Position numbers and translations under genes: made by a program. A stretch of DNA of 64,000 nucleotides from Anaerolineae bacterium. Lineage in GTDB: Bacteria; Chloroflexota; Anaerolineae; Promineifilales; Promineifilaceae. The number at the start of each line of letters is the position of its first letter. Positions within the stretch are counted from its first letter, which is position 1. The DNA is taken from assembly GCA_020848035.1 (NCBI GenBank), contig JADLAX010000020.1, positions 62,001 through 126,000 of the forward strand, given 5' to 3'. Positions 52,840 to 60,604 of this stretch are shown one piece after another. The notes below the pieces were generated by a model, which was not told the DNA's origin, searched no databases, and saw only the letters and a list, made by a program, of their open reading frames with translations.

Positions 52840-53195
52840 ATGGCACAATACCCTGCCAAACGAATCATTGGTTTATTCATCTTTCTCTTGCTGCTCGGGG
52901 CAGCCGCCTGCAAGGTCATTTCGCGATGCGCGATTTTGGCGAGTATGACAGCAGCACCCACCCCATCACTGGCGTTGCCGAAATGACCGTGACGCTGCCC
53001 GATGGCCAGGCGCAACCCTGCACCGTCACGCCCGATGTGTTGGACTTTGGTGAAACAGTCTGGCTTTTTGACTGCCCCTTGCCGGATGGTGGGTTGGCAA
53101 CGGCCGTTGCCGTCACCCTCCACTTCACCACCGCCACCGATGAGGCGCTAGTGAGCACCGGGCAGATTTATTTGGACGGCCAGTCTGGCCAGTAA
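52840..53195 (+). pseudogene. Frameshifted small lipoprotein
   Basis: ATG 52840 gives a lipoprotein signal (MAQYPAKRIIGLFIFLLLLG, lipobox GAAAC, C24), but this frame leaves the expected mature part after KVISR. A second frame from about 52926 continues RDFGEYDSSTHPITGVAEM.. VTLPDGQAQPCTVTPDVLDF to a TAA at 53193-53195, with two cysteines. One base gained or lost near 52915-52930 joins them. It is either a recent pseudogene or a sequencing error. It lies 30 bases before the beta-helix gene. Confidence 0.7.
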
Positions 53196-53225
53196 GCCAA
53201 ACTGGCAACACATAGAGAGGTAATC

Positions 53226-54863
53226 ATGCAGCGATCAGGATTGATTTTGATAATGGGTGGGGTGGTAACGGCCGTTGCCCTCCTCATCCTCTCCCAGCAA
53301 AACAGCCAGGCCGCGCCGTTGGCCACCACCTACTACGTCTGCGACTGCCAGCCGGGGGCCGATGGCGACTGCGCCGCAGGCAGTGATGCCAACAGCGGCA
53401 CCTCGCCCGGTGCGCCGTGGCAAACCTATGAAAAGGCCCGTACCCAGTTCAACAGCCTGGCCGGTGGCGATGAGATTCGCTTTTGCCAGGGTGGTGCTTT
53501 TGAACTAGGCAGCAGCAGCGGCCAATGGGTCAACAGCAGCTGCTCGAGCACCTTTCAATGCACCGTCGCCGATTACGCACCGCCGTGGGCCTCTGGCGAC
53601 GAAATGCGCCCCATTTTGCAGCGCAGCGGCAGCGGCTACGGCTTTGATCTGGCCGACGGCGGCAATGCCAGCGCCGACGGCGGTTACATCTTCCAAAACC
53701 TGGATTTGCGCTGCACCGCCTGCGGTTCTAGCGGTTGGGCCTTCTTCTTCTACAACGATGTAAACGATGTGCTCATCGACAATGTGCGGATGGATGGGTT
53801 TGACATTGGCGTGCACTTGGCGGGATCAAATGCGTGTACGCCGGGCGATGTGGCGTGCAACGGCCAAAACGATCGCGTAACGCTGCGTAATCTCACCATT
53901 CTCAACAGCGGTCACCAGGGAGTTTTAGGTGGAGCCAATGATTTGCTCATCGAAAACAGCTATTTTGAGAACAACGGCGATGGCTCCATGTTTGACCACA
54001 ACATTTACATCAGCGGTGGCAGCCGGATGACCATTCGCCACAACGAGCTGTACCGCTCCTCGCTAGACGGCAGCGGCAGCTGCGGCGGCACCTCGCTGGT
54101 GGGCCACGGCGTGATGACGGACTTGCTGATTGAAGGTAACTATGTGCACGAGGACATAGGCAAGGCCAACCAGGGCTGCTGGGGCATTGCCATTACCCCG
54201 GCTTACAGCACGGCCGAATCGTTCAGCAACGTCACCATTCGCGGCAACCGGATCGAAAATGTGGGCAATACGGCAATCGGCACCGCCTCTTGCCAGAACT
54301 GCACCATCGAAAATAACGTCATCATCCAGAACCAGGGCTTTGGCGTGACGGGCGTCAGCGTGCCGGCGCAGCTGCCGGGCGCGGGCGATGCCATCAGCCA
54401 GAATATCGTCATTCGCAACAACAGCATCTGGACCAATACCGGCACCGGCATCCGGCTCAACGAGGGCAGCAGCCATGCCATCGTCAGCAACGCCATTCAG
54501 GCAACAAGCGCCACTTCCGGTTGGAACTGCCTGGATGCGACGATGGCCACGGGCAACTACAACGTGATCAACCACAACGTTTGCGGCTACAGCGCAGGCG
54601 AGTGGGCCAACGCGGTGGGGGATTTAGCGGCCTGGCAGGTGATCGGCTGGGGCATCAATTCCATTGCCGATGTGCCCGGTTTTGTGAGCGGTGCGGATTT
54701 ACGGCCAGGGTCAGAAACGGCCGTTATTGTCAATGCCGGTTCACCCGGACTAAGCAGCCAAACGGATTTCAACGGCAACGGCCGTGACTCCCTGCCCGAT
54801 GTGGGGGCCTTTGAATGGTTGGGTGCGTTAGAGAAGCTGTTTTTGCCGCTGGTGATCAGGTGA
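53226..54863 (+). CDS. Exported right-handed beta-helix protein with FLPLVIR tail
   Basis: The 545-residue protein starts at ATG 53226 after GAGAGG. A signal peptide (VVTAVALLILSQQNSQAAP) is followed by a pectate-lyase-like parallel beta-helix with repeated NLTILNSGHQGVLGGANDLLIENSYFENN, NVTIRGNRIENVGNTAIG and NIVIRNNSIWTNTGTGIRLNEGSSH turns, plus several cysteine pairs. The end reads EKLFLPLVIR. Such helices bind or cleave polysaccharides; no catalytic residues can be named with certainty. It closes the run of tailed exported proteins. Confidence 0.9.
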   Translation: MQRSGLILIMGGVVTAVALLILSQQNSQAAPLATTYYVCDCQPGADGDCAAGSDANSGTSPGAPWQTYEKARTQFNSLAGGDEIRFCQGGAFELGSSSGQWVNSSCSSTFQCTVADYAPPWASGDEMRPILQRSGSGYGFDLADGGNASADGGYIFQNLDLRCTACGSSGWAFFFYNDVNDVLIDNVRMDGFDIGVHLAGSNACTPGDVACNGQNDRVTLRNLTILNSGHQGVLGGANDLLIENSYFENNGDGSMFDHNIYISGGSRMTIRHNELYRSSLDGSGSCGGTSLVGHGVMTDLLIEGNYVHEDIGKANQGCWGIAITPAYSTAESFSNVTIRGNRIENVGNTAIGTASCQNCTIENNVIIQNQGFGVTGVSVPAQLPGAGDAISQNIVIRNNSIWTNTGTGIRLNEGSSHAIVSNAIQATSATSGWNCLDATMATGNYNVINHNVCGYSAGEWANAVGDLAAWQVIGWGINSIADVPGFVSGADLRPGSETAVIVNAGSPGLSSQTDFNGNGRDSLPDVGAFEWLGALEKLFLPLVIR

Positions 54864-54907
54864 GAGGGGGAATAACGGCCGTTGCTGATTGGGTGTGCGT
54901 CTAAGAG

Positions 54908-54947
54908 CTTGACCGTTTTAACTTTTGAGTTTCGGTAAACGGTCAAG
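54908..54947. terminator. Hairpin between convergent genes
   Basis: CTTGACCGTTT (54908-54918) pairs exactly with AAACGGTCAAG (54937-54947). It lies 45 bases after the beta-helix gene and before the stop of a minus-strand lipoprotein. No strong T-run follows. Confidence 0.65.
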
Positions 54948-54991
54948 CCTTGGGGTTCGTTTCCTTAATCTAAAGTTATTTGTGAAGAACC

Positions 54992-55432
54992 CTACGGCAC
55001 GGCACTATTTTGTGGCACCAGGCCGATGATAAACGACTTCCCGGCGACCAGATCTACCCCCACAAAGTTTTCCTCAAACGGTATGAAGCCGGGCGCTTCC
55101 ACCACCACGCGGATATTGTCCGTGTCATGCACAATCATCGGCAGGGTAAACTCCCCCCGACCATCGGTGGTGGTAGTCTGCTCGTACCCCTCTTGAATTT
55201 CCGGGAAGTAAGACAAAACCACTTCGTAACGCACGATTGCCCCGCTTACCGGCACGTCTGTGCTGGTGCCGAAGTCATAGACAAAGCCATCAATGGCCGT
55301 GGTCCAGGTGCCTTCGCGGGTGGGCGTGGCAGTGCCGCCACTTTGGGAGAGTGCCGGGTCCGTGGCGGTGCTGTCGCTGCAGGCCATTACCATTAACCCA
55401 AGCCAGGCCAGTAAGATGATTATTTTTTTCAT
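54992..55432 (-). CDS. Lipoprotein with carboxypeptidase-regulatory-like domain
   Basis: The 146-residue protein starts at ATG 55432 (MKKIIILLAWLGLMVMAC, lipidated C18) after AGGAGC. After a Thr/Gly-rich spacer it has one beta-sandwich: TAIDGFVYDFGTSTDVPVSGAIVRYEV, TTTDGRGEFTLPMIVHDTD and VVVEAPGFIPFEENF, the pattern of CarboxypepD_reg/transthyretin-like domains. It is probably a surface binding module. The frame is open to 55495 but that extension has no support. It stands alone on the minus strand. Confidence 0.82.
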   Translation of the reverse strand: MKKIIILLAWLGLMVMACSDSTATDPALSQSGGTATPTREGTWTTAIDGFVYDFGTSTDVPVSGAIVRYEVVLSYFPEIQEGYEQTTTTDGRGEFTLPMIVHDTDNIRVVVEAPGFIPFEENFVGVDLVAGKSFIIGLVPQNSAVP

Positions 55433-55622
55433 GGATGCTTGCTCCTGATGCTGTGTTGCTGCCACGGCCGAACTGCGCCGCAGGCAGTCCCGCACCCCTC
55501 ATTGCTGGACTGTTAATCAGTTATTTTAATTGAAGTGCGCCATCCTAATCAGTGTACTTTGTGCCCATTCGCCAATAAGTGAGATGGAGATTTTGGGGTG
55601 GTTTATACGGCCGTCCTTGCTC

Positions 55623-55628
55623 TACAAT
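55623..55628 (+). promoter_or_regulatory. -10 box of EamA gene, leaderless type
   Basis: TACAAT ends six bases before ATG 55635, and no ribosome binding site can fit. A clear -35 box is not visible. Confidence 0.5.
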
Positions 55629-55634
55629 TGCCCC

Positions 55635-56594
55635 ATGTCTACCCTTACCCACAACGAAAGTGCCAGCCGGGGATATGCGGTCGCCCTGGCCAGCGCGGCG
55701 ATTTTGTCAACCACGGCCGTTTTCATCCGCTACCTCACCGAAACGTACCAGATTCCGCCGCTGCTGCTGGCCTTCTGGCGCAGCTTTTTTGTGGTGCTCA
55801 CCCTGCTGCTGGCCCTGGGTCTGTCGCGCCCGGCGCTGCTGCGCCTGCCGCGCCGCCAACTGCCTTACCTGGTAGGTTACGGCCTGCTGTTTACCGTGTT
55901 TAACGGGCTTTGGACGTTGTCCGTGGCGTTGAACGGTGCGGCGGTGGCTACCGTGCTGGTCTATAGTTCGGCGGCGTTTACCGCGCTGCTGGCCCGCTGG
56001 CTGCTTAAGGAGTCGCTGGGGGCGGTGAAGGTGGTGGCGATTGTGCTCTGCCTGGCGGGCTGCGTGCTGGTGGCCAATGCACTGGACCCCGCAGCTTGGG
56101 AGCGCAACCTGATGGGCATTCTCACCGGGACGCTGGCCGGGTTGGGCTACGCCATCTACAGCCTGATGGGGCGCTCGGCGGCGCAGCGCGGCCTGAGTGC
56201 CTGGACAACGCTGCTGTACATGTTTGGTTTTGCCACGCTTTTTTTCCTGGTGGTGAATTTGCTGCCGGGGGAGATGGTGTTGGGCACGGCCGTTTCCCCC
56301 CGCGATATTTTTTGGTTTGGCCGGGCCTGGGCGGGCTGGGGGGTAGTCATTTTGCTGGCGGCTGGCCCCACCGTGGCCGGGTTTGGCCTGTACAACACCA
56401 GCCTGGGGCTGCTGCCCTCCAGCGTGGCCAACCTCATTTTGACGACGGAACCGGTATTTACGGCCGTACTTGCCTACTTCCTGCTCGGAGAGCAGCTGTC
56501 TGGTTTGCAGATGATAGGCAGCCTGCTCATTCTGGGTGGGGTTTTGTTTTTGCGGTTATGGAGCGGGCGCCGGGGGCAAACGGCCGTTGCCTGA
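55635..56594 (+). CDS. EamA/DMT-family transporter
   Basis: The 319-residue protein has ten hydrophobic segments in two EamA halves (AVALASAAILSTTAVFIRYLTE.. and GTLAGLGYAIYSLMGRSAAQRG..), with GLYNTSLGLLPSSVANLILTTEPVFTAVLAYFLLGEQL near the end, the standard signature of drug/metabolite exporters. It exports amino acids or other metabolites; the substrate is unknown. ATG 55635 is chosen since a -10 box lies six bases before it. A longer frame reaches 55530. Confidence 0.92.
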   Translation: MSTLTHNESASRGYAVALASAAILSTTAVFIRYLTETYQIPPLLLAFWRSFFVVLTLLLALGLSRPALLRLPRRQLPYLVGYGLLFTVFNGLWTLSVALNGAAVATVLVYSSAAFTALLARWLLKESLGAVKVVAIVLCLAGCVLVANALDPAAWERNLMGILTGTLAGLGYAIYSLMGRSAAQRGLSAWTTLLYMFGFATLFFLVVNLLPGEMVLGTAVSPRDIFWFGRAWAGWGVVILLAAGPTVAGFGLYNTSLGLLPSSVANLILTTEPVFTAVLAYFLLGEQLSGLQMIGSLLILGGVLFLRLWSGRRGQTAVA

Positions 56595-56659
56595 ACCCAC
56601 GAACCAGAGACAAAATACGGCCGTAACGTGACCTGTAGGCAAGTGGCCTGCCGCTAACA

Positions 56660-57994
56660 ATGGTAACGCGTATGAAAACCACCACAGCCAATGAGCCAAG
56701 CCAGGCACAAAAGATTATTCGCCTTCTCGACTATGCTGCGTTTGCCATCCTGACGCTTTTCCTGGTCGGGATTATTGCCTCGTCGGGAATGGCCAACGTT
56801 CAGACAGACGCGATTGATTATTACGCCATCGTGCAAAAACTGACGCCAGACAGCGGTACACCAATCGTCAGGAATTTGCACTTTGTGGCGCAGCGGTCGC
56901 CAGGTTATCCCCTCCTTTGCCTCATCCCGTACTACCTGATTTCGGCCGTTGTGGAACCGTTTGTGGCCGAGGAAACCATCGTTGCCCCGCCCACCAGCCC
57001 GGCCGCGCCGACCCAAACGCCAACGGAAAGGATGCTCCTGCCCGGTGAGCCGGTTTTATTCCGGGAAATTTTCTTCAAGAACTTCTATATCGAATCACAA
57101 GACAGCTGGTTTGAGTGGAAGATCATTGCCGCCATGCTGGTTACGAGCTATGCATTTTTGTTTATTGGCCTGGTTTTTGCGGTGAAAACGCTGGCCTTAC
57201 AAAAAGACGCCTTCCTCGGTGCCAGCCTGGTTCCCCTGACGCTGTTCACGTCGACCGTCTTCATGCACAACATCGTCAACACGCCCGCCTATGCCACCCT
57301 CACCGCCTTTGGCCTCAGCAGTTTATTTGGCTACTTTTTTGTGCAGGGCTCGCTGGGCAAACAGTCTCGGCCACAGCGATTGGCCGGTCTGTTTATGGGG
57401 CTTTTGGTGCTCACGCGCCTGGAAACGGTGGTCATTGCCGCCACCGTATTGGTTTCGCTGGGGGTGATTCGGGAGTTTAATTTTGTGAAGAACTATATTT
57501 TGGGTGGGGGAACGGCCGTTATCATCCTCCTTTTATACAACTTCTCCCAATTCGGCACTCCATTTCATCTCGCCATCCTCTCAGGTGATGTGAACCTGAT
57601 TTCGTTTGATTGGGGCTACCTGTACGCCAACCTCGTCAACCCGCAATCTGGAATATTGTTTTGGTCCGCCCTTGCCTCGCTCGGGTTGCTCGGGCTACTT
57701 CTCGATGGGCCGCGCCACTTCAAAATCCTCGGCATCGCTTCACTCGCGCTGCTTGCTTTGGTTCTGGTACGCGTGCCCATCATGTATACTTGCGTGGGAG
57801 AAGGCCCCAAAATCATTGGCGGACTGCCCATCACCTGTCCCCGCAACGTGACGGAAATGGCCACGCTCATCCGTTTTGATGCCAACCGATACATCACCGT
57901 ATTATTTCCCTTCGCGTTTTTGGGTCTGAGAAAATTAGTTGTGTCAATACCTGGCCTTTTAAGTAAACCGCACAACGCTTTTGGAAGAAAATAG
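56660..57994 (+). CDS. Polytopic membrane protein, possibly GT-C glycosyltransferase-like
   Basis: I do not recognise a family firmly. The 444-residue protein has about nine membrane segments and a large external loop after the first (VQTDAIDYYAIVQKLTPDSG.., SPGYPLLCLIPYY), with TRLETVVIAATVLV and RYITVLFPFAFLGL later. The layout resembles GT-C or ArnT-like proteins. No binding site supports either ATG 56660 or 56672. The last residues (SKPHNAFGRK) and the stop codon are encoded by the inserted double-hairpin element that starts at 57960, so its natural C-terminus has been replaced. Confidence 0.7.
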   Translation: MVTRMKTTTANEPSQAQKIIRLLDYAAFAILTLFLVGIIASSGMANVQTDAIDYYAIVQKLTPDSGTPIVRNLHFVAQRSPGYPLLCLIPYYLISAVVEPFVAEETIVAPPTSPAAPTQTPTERMLLPGEPVLFREIFFKNFYIESQDSWFEWKIIAAMLVTSYAFLFIGLVFAVKTLALQKDAFLGASLVPLTLFTSTVFMHNIVNTPAYATLTAFGLSSLFGYFFVQGSLGKQSRPQRLAGLFMGLLVLTRLETVVIAATVLVSLGVIREFNFVKNYILGGGTAVIILLLYNFSQFGTPFHLAILSGDVNLISFDWGYLYANLVNPQSGILFWSALASLGLLGLLLDGPRHFKILGIASLALLALVLVRVPIMYTCVGEGPKIIGGLPITCPRNVTEMATLIRFDANRYITVLFPFAFLGLRKLVVSIPGLLSKPHNAFGRK

Positions 57995-58260
57995 CGCAAT
58001 TTTTGCGCGTTTACTCAAGTAATTGGCAAATTACGCGCTACTTTATTTTGAAAAACCGTAACCGTTCAGTTCTCTGTAGAGCCTGGGCCCCACCTCGGCG
58101 CTTCGCGCCTGGCGCGGCCAAAGATCGAGGGTTTTTTCACTTTTGGGGGTCAAAATAACCCCCAAAAGTGAAAAAACCCAAACTTCTCCCCCGCACGGGG
58201 CGCGCAGCGCCCTCGTGCGGGATACCAACTGAACGGTTGCTGAAAAACTTTCTGCCAATT
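57960..58260. repeat. Double-hairpin element (copy 2) carrying a nested MITE
   Basis: Its outer parts match 46203-46312 (AAGTAAACCGCACAA at the left, TTTACTCAAGTAATTGGCA in the middle, CTTTCTGCCAATT at the right). Between TTTTGAAAAAC and TGAAAAACTTTCTG lies the 184-bp MITE. The left end is within the coding frame of the preceding membrane protein. Confidence 0.8.
58057..58240 (-). mobile_element. 184-bp MITE with hairpin centre (copy 2, nested)
   Basis: Ends are AACCGTTCAGTT and AACTGAACGGTT, a perfect 12-bp inverted pair. TGAAAAAC stands on both sides (58049-58056 and 58241-58248) as an exact 8-bp target duplication. The centre has 22-bp perfect arms (58129-58150, 58158-58179). Compared with copy 1 the stem changes CAG/CTG to CAC/GTG on both arms, so pairing is kept. 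Confidence 0.88.
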
Positions 58261-58321
58261 CCATGAACGGTTACGTTATTTTCTTAGACTACAGTTGGCC
58301 AGGCATACAAAAGGAATATCG

Positions 58322-58831
58322 ATGAACAAATCTGAACTTCTTGATTGGTTACAGGCAGAACATCAGCAATGGCAAGCCTTGCTTAAGCAGATTGATCCAG
58401 GCCATATGGAGCAAGTAGGGGTAACCACTCACTGGTCCATCAAAGATCTGATCGCCCACCTGATACCGGACGCGGTGCGTTGTATTGACCAGCTCCAGGC
58501 AATCCAACGCCATGACGCAGAAACGCCACCACCGCCGTGGCCAGCACATCTGCAAAACGATGATGAGATCAATGCGTGGATTTACGAAACCAATCAGGCA
58601 CGGAGTGTAGACCACATTCTGGAGGAGCTGGAGCAAACATTTCAGCAGCTTTTCACTCTGGTTAAAGAGTTGCCGGAGGATGTCCAGATTGAAACCGTGT
58701 TACAGGGCGACCGCAGCTATTATTTTGTGCTGTCAGGTGAGCAACGCCTTCAACCTGGTTACATCTTTGACCATTTCCACGATGACCACGAACAAGATGT
58801 ACGAGCCTGGCTCACCCAGATGGAGATGTGA
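58322..58831 (+). CDS. DinB/ClbS-like four-helix-bundle protein
   Basis: The 169-residue protein starts at ATG 58322 after AAAAGGA. It begins NKSELLDWLQAEHQQWQALLKQID and has THWSIKDLIAHLIPDAVRCIDQL, the helix pattern of DinB_2/ClbS/DfsB proteins, with HFHDDHEQDVRAWL near the end providing further histidines. Such proteins are metal-dependent thiol transferases or resistance proteins; the exact role is open. It is a single gene in front of a T-run hairpin. Confidence 0.8.
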   Translation: MNKSELLDWLQAEHQQWQALLKQIDPGHMEQVGVTTHWSIKDLIAHLIPDAVRCIDQLQAIQRHDAETPPPPWPAHLQNDDEINAWIYETNQARSVDHILEELEQTFQQLFTLVKELPEDVQIETVLQGDRSYYFVLSGEQRLQPGYIFDHFHDDHEQDVRAWLTQMEM

Positions 58832-58994
58832 ACCTGTCCATAACCGGTTTGTGTCTGGTTGGCGATTGATCTCAACTGCATACCACCTACAGCGGCGGCG
58901 TATGCCTGCTGGCACACCCTGGCCAGACCGACGGCTTCATAACTTTTGATGAGCATCTACTTGATGAGTTCTGCGAACGGCCGAAATTTCTGAG

Positions 58995-59045
58995 CCGAGG
59001 GCCACACGCCAGTTAGTAAGCTGGCATGCGGCCCTCGGCGTTTTT
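58995..59045 (+). terminator. Hairpin with T-run
   Basis: CCGAGGGCC (58995-59003) pairs with GGCCCTCGG (59030-59038), with an inner GCCAG/CTGGC pair, and TTTTT follows at 59041-59045. It lies 160 bases after the DinB-like gene and next to the stop of the minus-strand AHSA1 gene. Confidence 0.7.
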
Positions 59046-59054
59046 GGCTCCTGG

Positions 59055-59561
59055 TTAGGACACTTCTTGTTCGAGGTAAGCATCGAGGCGATTCCAGGTT
59101 TCATCAATCCCCGCCTGCACACCCATTTCCAATACCATGTCACGGTCCGCTTTTGTGGGGTAGCGAACGGTGTTAACCACCGTGGTCTTGTTGCCAGCCT
59201 CCACAAATTCCAGAGTGATGTGCGCTACCGGCATGCCCTCAGCCGGATTGCCTTCCGCGTCGGTAAAGGCGTCTTCATAGACGATACGCTCGGGTGCATC
59301 AATTTCCAGGTAAGTGGCCTTGCCGCACGACTGCATGCCATCCGGGCCAAGCATGCAGTAAAACCAGGTACCGCCCGGGCGGAAATCTAGCTCACACACA
59401 GGCAAGGTCCACCCGGCTGGCCCCCACCAATTTTGCAGGTGTTCGGCCGTGGTCCACATCTGCCACACCAGGTTCCGTGGTGCGCCAAAGGTACGGGTTA
59501 CCATGATTTCTTGATCGGAAGGCAGGCTAAGCTGAGTTTTGCTGTTCTCATTCATCGTCAT
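59055..59561 (-). CDS. AHSA1/SRPBCC-domain protein
   Basis: The 168-residue protein starts at ATG 59561 after AGGAGAAAG and overlaps the ArsR gene by 14 bases. It has the AHSA1 pattern: VTRTFGAPRNLVWQMWTTAEHLQNWWGP, ELDFRPGGTWFYCMLGPDG, IVYEDAFTDAEGNP and TLEFVEAGNKTTV. These helix-grip proteins bind small hydrophobic molecules. The pairing with an ArsR-type repressor in one overlapping unit is common in bacteria, where both respond to the same signal. Confidence 0.93.
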   Translation of the reverse strand: MTMNENSKTQLSLPSDQEIMVTRTFGAPRNLVWQMWTTAEHLQNWWGPAGWTLPVCELDFRPGGTWFYCMLGPDGMQSCGKATYLEIDAPERIVYEDAFTDAEGNPAEGMPVAHITLEFVEAGNKTTVVNTVRYPTKADRDMVLEMGVQAGIDETWNRLDAYLEQEVS

Positions 59562-59880
59562 TTTCTTTCTCCTGAGTTTGAAAACTCTGTAAGTAGGCAT
59601 CCAGTCGACTGTAACGATCCGCCCACGACGTTCGATAGACCTCCAACCAGCTGTCCAGCTCTTTCAGGGGCTCGGGATTGAGATGGTACCAGCGCAGCTG
59701 TGCTTCTTTCTGCACATACACCAGCCCGGCCTCGCGCAGCAGCCGAAGCTGCTTGGAGACGCCTGGCTGGCTAATTTCCAGCGCATCCACCAGCTCGCCT
59801 ACGGAATACGGCCGTTGGCGCAGCAAATCGAGAATACGTCGGCGGGTGGAATCGGCAATCACATCAAAAATCGTGGTCAT
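59548..59880 (-). CDS. ArsR-family transcriptional regulator
   Basis: The 110-residue winged-helix protein reads TIFDVIADSTRRRILDLLRQRPYSVGELVDALEISQPGVSKQLRLLREAGLVYVQKEAQLRWYHLNP. It has no cysteine-based metal motif, so it is of the non-metal AHSA1-associated type. It likely binds CAGTTATATAACTG in its promoter and represses itself and the overlapping AHSA1 gene. ATG 59880 lies six bases after the -10 box, so the transcript is probably leaderless. Confidence 0.93.
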   Translation of the reverse strand: MTTIFDVIADSTRRRILDLLRQRPYSVGELVDALEISQPGVSKQLRLLREAGLVYVQKEAQLRWYHLNPEPLKELDSWLEVYRTSWADRYSRLDAYLQSFQTQEKENDDE

Positions 59881-59886
59881 AGCTTT

Positions 59887-59916
59887 AATATACCATATCA
59901 GTTATATAACTGTCAA
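59887..59916 (-). promoter_or_regulatory. ArsR promoter with palindrome in spacer
   Basis: On the minus strand TTGACA (59916-59911), 18 bases, TATATT (59892-59887), then six bases to ATG. CAGTTATATAACTG (59899-59912) fills the spacer as a perfect 14-bp palindrome, and a weaker second copy, CAAGTTATATAAGTGG, lies upstream. Confidence 0.8.
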
Positions 59917-60021
59917 GTTATATAAGTGGTGCGATTTCAAGGACGGCCGTCTGCACTTACATGGCTGCTGCGAAACCGTCAGAGCGTTTCTTACCTGCCA
60001 CCAGCTAGCATAGACGACTGC

Positions 60022-60051
60022 TTGACGACCGAATGTACATGCTGATAATAT
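60022..60051 (+). promoter_or_regulatory. Promoter of brnT, leaderless type
   Basis: TTGACG (60022-60027) and TAATAT (60046-60051, 18-bp spacer) or GATAAT (60044-60049, 16-bp spacer). ATG 60058 follows within six to eight bases. Confidence 0.6.
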
Positions 60052-60057
60052 ACGCGC

Positions 60058-60357
60058 ATGAGTGTTTTGAGTCGCCTTGATGGATTTGAATGGGACGATG
60101 GCAATCGAACCAAAAACTGGATAGCACATCAAGTCTCACCAGCCGAATGTGAGGAAGTTTTCTTTAATCTGCCTCTTTTACTGGCAAATGATGAGCCGCA
60201 TTCACAAGAAGTGAAACGATTTTATGTGTTAGGCCACACAAATGCAGGGCGAACGCTTTTTATCTCATTCACCATTCGCGGAAATAAAATTCGCGTAATT
60301 TCGGCACGCGATATGAGCCGCAAGGAAAGACAAATTTATGGCAAAGCAAATTCCTGA
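60058..60357 (+). CDS. brnT: BrnT-family toxin
   Basis: The 99-residue protein matches BrnT toxins: GFEWDDGNRTKNWIAHQVSPAECEEVFFN, then RFYVLGHTNAGRTLFISFTIRGNKIRVISARDMSRKERQIY. BrnT is a RelE-like ribonuclease that stops translation. The conserved RVISARDM end is intact. The antitoxin gene overlaps its last 20 bases. The region is more A/T-rich than its surroundings and lacks the ACGGCCGT octamer, which suggests recent gain. Confidence 0.93.
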   Translation: MSVLSRLDGFEWDDGNRTKNWIAHQVSPAECEEVFFNLPLLLANDEPHSQEVKRFYVLGHTNAGRTLFISFTIRGNKIRVISARDMSRKERQIYGKANS

Positions 60358-60604
60358 ATTTGAAAATGAAGATGAAGAAAGAGAATTTTGGGCGGCCCAT
60401 GATTCCGCAGAGTATCTCGATTGGGAAAAAGCTGAGCAGGTCGTTTTTCCTAAATTAAAACCGTCTACAAAAACGATTTCTTTGCGCATACCTGAGTCAA
60501 TGCTCGATGAGATAAGGCTTTTGGCGAACAAACGAGATATACCTTATCAGTCGCTTATCAAGGTTTTTCTAAGGGAGCGGATTGACAGCGAGCTTTATAA
60601 ATAG
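60338..60604 (+). CDS. brnA: BrnA-like antitoxin
   Basis: The 88-residue protein has an acidic N-terminus (NEDEEREFWAAHDSAEYLDW) and a C-terminal ribbon-helix-helix (TISLRIPESMLDEIRLLANKRDIPYQSLIKVFLRERI), as in CopG-type BrnA antitoxins. It should bind BrnT and the shared promoter, repressing both genes. It overlaps the toxin gene by 20 bases, so they are co-translated. Confidence 0.92.
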   Translation: MAKQIPEFENEDEEREFWAAHDSAEYLDWEKAEQVVFPKLKPSTKTISLRIPESMLDEIRLLANKRDIPYQSLIKVFLRERIDSELYK

